A DNA stretch of 10,111 nt from positions 32,655 to 42,765 of the forward strand of contig NVVP01000005.1 in NCBI GenBank assembly GCA_002402245.1, in the 5' to 3' direction. Under the pieces are notes generated by a model. The model was not told the origin of the DNA. It searched no databases and saw nothing but the letters and a program-made list of their open reading frames with translations. Positions within the stretch are counted from its first letter, which is position 1; each line of letters opens with the position of its first letter. The translations under genes and the position numbers were made by a program. Shown here in pieces: positions 8,061 through 10,111 of this stretch. The stretch comes from Gammaproteobacteria bacterium (GTDB lineage Bacteria; Pseudomonadota; Gammaproteobacteria; Nitrosococcales; Methylophagaceae).

Positions 8061-10111
8061 ATGGGAAACTTAAATATTAATGCAGAGATAGCTAAGGTGT
8101 ACTCTTTTGCATTTCAGCAAAACCAATACCCACTGATCTCTTCCCTTGAGTTGAATTCATCGAAAATAATTATTCATAAAGATTCCCCAAAAAAATATTC
8201 AGATTTGAAGCTTGTATTAACATCTGATCCAGAAGTATTTTCTCCTGAAGAATGGCATGTTGACTCTCTTGATGCAGGTCATACACTTTTATTGCAAAAG
8301 AGGATTCTTAAAATATCTAATGAATATTTAGATGTATTAACTGAGCAAATTGAAATAAATTTAAACTTCACTTTATATAATACTGGTGAAGTATTAGCAA
8401 CACAGTCATATCAAACTAATTTATTACCAAAGAATTTTTGGGGTGGTGAAGAAAGAATGGCTGAATTGCTGGCAGCTTTTTCTACTCCTAATGCAAATTA
8501 CATATCGGAATTAGTAAAAAAGGCATCCAATGTAATGAAAGCTGCTGGGCATGAATCAAAATTGGATGGATATCAATCAAAAACTCGTGAAAGACCCTAT
8601 TTAATGGCCGCTGCATTATGGAATGTTATTTCTAATGAAACTATTGCGTACGTAACTCCACCGACGAGTTTTGCTTATTCAGGACAAAGAATTCGATTAC
8701 CAAATGATATAAAAAATCATAAAACAGGTGCATGCTTAGATTTATCCTTATTATTCTCAGCTTGTTTAGAGCATATTGGACTTAATTCAATAATAGCAAT
8801 AACCGATACACATGCTTGTTGTGGCCTATGGTTAATTGATGAATGTTTCCCGCTTCTCACCAATGACGATTCAATGGATATTCGAAAACGTGTAGCATCA
8901 AAAGACATAGTATTATTTGAAACGACATTGGCAACTTCTGATTCACCAATTACGTTTGGTCAAGCAGTAGAATATGCAGAACAAATAATTTCAGAGAACT
9001 CTGAAGATAGATTTGTTTATGCAATTGATTTAACACAAGCAAGAAAAAGACAGATAAAACCAATTCCTACAATAGGCGATAGCTCTATTTCGGTAGACCC
9101 CAGTGAACTTAACACTAAAGTTCAGATTTTACCCGTTGCACCATCACTACCTCCAGTTAGAAAGGAGGAACTTCCGGTTACAGATACGCCAGATGGCCGT
9201 GTCGAACAGTGGCAAAGGAAACTACTTGATCTGACAAAAAGGAATAGGCTTTTAAACTTATCTAAAACGGCTGTTGCTATCAAATTATTTTGTCCCGACA
9301 TAGCATTGTTAGAAGATGAATTAGCCTCAAATCAAAGTTTTAATTTTATTACTGCTGGCGATACACCTTATGCAAATGACGCACGGGACAAGGAACTTTT
9401 TAAATTTAAAGTTGGTAATGATTTACAAACAGAGTTTGCGAAAGAACAATTAAAAAGTAATACCTTAATTGCCAATGATTCCTCTAAAAAATTAGAGAAA
9501 AACTTACTTTCTTTATATCGAAAATCAAAAACAGACCTAGAAGAAGGTGGATCAAATACGCTATTTCTTGCTGTTGGTATGTTGAAATGGAAAGAAACAC
9601 CTGACAGCGATAGAACCTACCAAGCGCCATTAATCCTTTTGCCTGCGGAGTTAACAAGAAGTAGTGCACGTTCAAAAATAAAAATTAAGCAACGTGATGG
9701 TGAAGACCCTATTTTCAATGCTACTTTGATTGAGTTTTTACAAAATGATTATGAAGTTGATTTATCTCAATTTAACGAAGCTCTGCCGACAGATGAAAGT
9801 GGTATTGATGTAGATTTAATTTGGTCAGTTGTTAGAGATAAAATCAAAGATATCAAAGGGTTTGAGGTCGTAGAAGAGCTTGTTTTAAGTACATTTTCAT
9901 TTGCAAAGTATTTAATGTGGAAAGATTTAAAAGACCGAGTAAATGATTTAAAATCTAACCGCTTTGTTGAGCACTTAGTAGAAAACCCTCAAAAATCATA
10001 CGAACAAAATGTTCAATTTAAAGATCAAAATGACATAGATAATACGCTAAAACCTTCAGATGTTTTTGCCCCTTTAAATGCTGATAGTTCTCAGTTAGTC
10101 GCTATAGATGC
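8061..10111 (+). CDS. DUF4011-family large helicase with transglutaminase-like N-terminus, 3' end missing
   Basis: The first 683 residues of a protein that in this family usually exceeds 1400. The frame is open to the window edge. Seen in order: a beta-rich N-terminal region ending in FWGG (Trp127); a transglutaminase-like segment, GACLDLSLLFSACLEHIGLN with Cys225, then THACCGLWL with His251 and LFETT with Glu287, spaced like a Cys-His-acid triad; a Pro-rich linker at about 350-378; the DUF4011 signature VEQWQRKLLDLTKRNRLLNL (381-400); and YQAPLILLPAEL and FSFAKYLMWKDL, both typical of the family. The last visible residues, APLNADSSQLVAIDA, match the stretch just before Walker A in these SF1-type helicases, so the motor lies just outside. 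Full-length relatives carry helicase domains and often DUF3320 and a Vsr/MTES-type nuclease at the C-terminus, and are frequent in accessory or defence regions. That role is inference here, since neither motor nor nuclease is in view. GC is lower than in its neighbours. The family call is confident; the function is not. Confidence 0.88.
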   Translation, partial: MGNLNINAEIAKVYSFAFQQNQYPLISSLELNSSKIIIHKDSPKKYSDLKLVLTSDPEVFSPEEWHVDSLDAGHTLLLQKRILKISNEYLDVLTEQIEINLNFTLYNTGEVLATQSYQTNLLPKNFWGGEERMAELLAAFSTPNANYISELVKKASNVMKAAGHESKLDGYQSKTRERPYLMAAALWNVISNETIAYVTPPTSFAYSGQRIRLPNDIKNHKTGACLDLSLLFSACLEHIGLNSIIAITDTHACCGLWLIDECFPLLTNDDSMDIRKRVASKDIVLFETTLATSDSPITFGQAVEYAEQIISENSEDRFVYAIDLTQARKRQIKPIPTIGDSSISVDPSELNTKVQILPVAPSLPPVRKEELPVTDTPDGRVEQWQRKLLDLTKRNRLLNLSKTAVAIKLFCPDIALLEDELASNQSFNFITAGDTPYANDARDKELFKFKVGNDLQTEFAKEQLKSNTLIANDSSKKLEKNLLSLYRKSKTDLEEGGSNTLFLAVGMLKWKETPDSDRTYQAPLILLPAELTRSSARSKIKIKQRDGEDPIFNATLIEFLQNDYEVDLSQFNEALPTDESGIDVDLIWSVVRDKIKDIKGFEVVEELVLSTFSFAKYLMWKDLKDRVNDLKSNRFVEHLVENPQKSYEQNVQFKDQNDIDNTLKPSDVFAPLNADSSQLVAID

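Overview
The window looks like part of a gammaproteobacterial chromosome of moderate-to-low GC. Hand counts of four 60-base lines in the first gene give about 40% GC. The key marker is an alpha-2-macroglobulin gene directly followed by pbpC (penicillin-binding protein 1C), the same pair as E. coli yfhM-pbpC. The genus cannot be fixed from this sequence; a marine or psychrophilic gammaproteobacterium would fit but is a guess.

Layout, all on the + strand. (1) Bases 1-4122: the 3' part of a large bacterial alpha-2-macroglobulin gene with an intact CTEQ thioester motif; the reading frame is open back through base 1. (2) Bases 4122-6461: a complete pbpC, sharing one base with the previous stop (TAATG), so the two form a translationally linked operon. 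(3) Bases 6462-6702: a spacer with a weak intrinsic-terminator candidate. (4) Bases 6703-7788: a complete MscS-family mechanosensitive channel gene of 361 aa. (5) Bases 7789-8060: an AT-rich spacer with a 7-bp-stem hairpin, a cluster of TCATAA half-sites including a perfect 8-bp inverted repeat, and an extended -10 promoter candidate. (6) Bases 8061 to the end: the first 683 codons of a large DUF4011-type helicase gene with its own strong ribosome binding site, cut off by the window edge just before the expected Walker A motif.

Functionally the first three genes are cell-envelope genes. The macroglobulin is thought to trap foreign proteases in the periplasm, PBP1C builds or repairs peptidoglycan, and the MscS-like channel releases solutes under membrane tension. 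The last gene is different. It is lower in GC (about 31% in four sampled lines), has its own promoter region, and belongs to a family of large nucleic-acid helicases often seen in accessory or defence regions. The spacer at 7789-8060 is therefore a plausible boundary between core chromosome and an accessory island whose other members lie to the right. No RNA genes, CRISPR arrays, insertion sequences or attachment-site repeats were seen.
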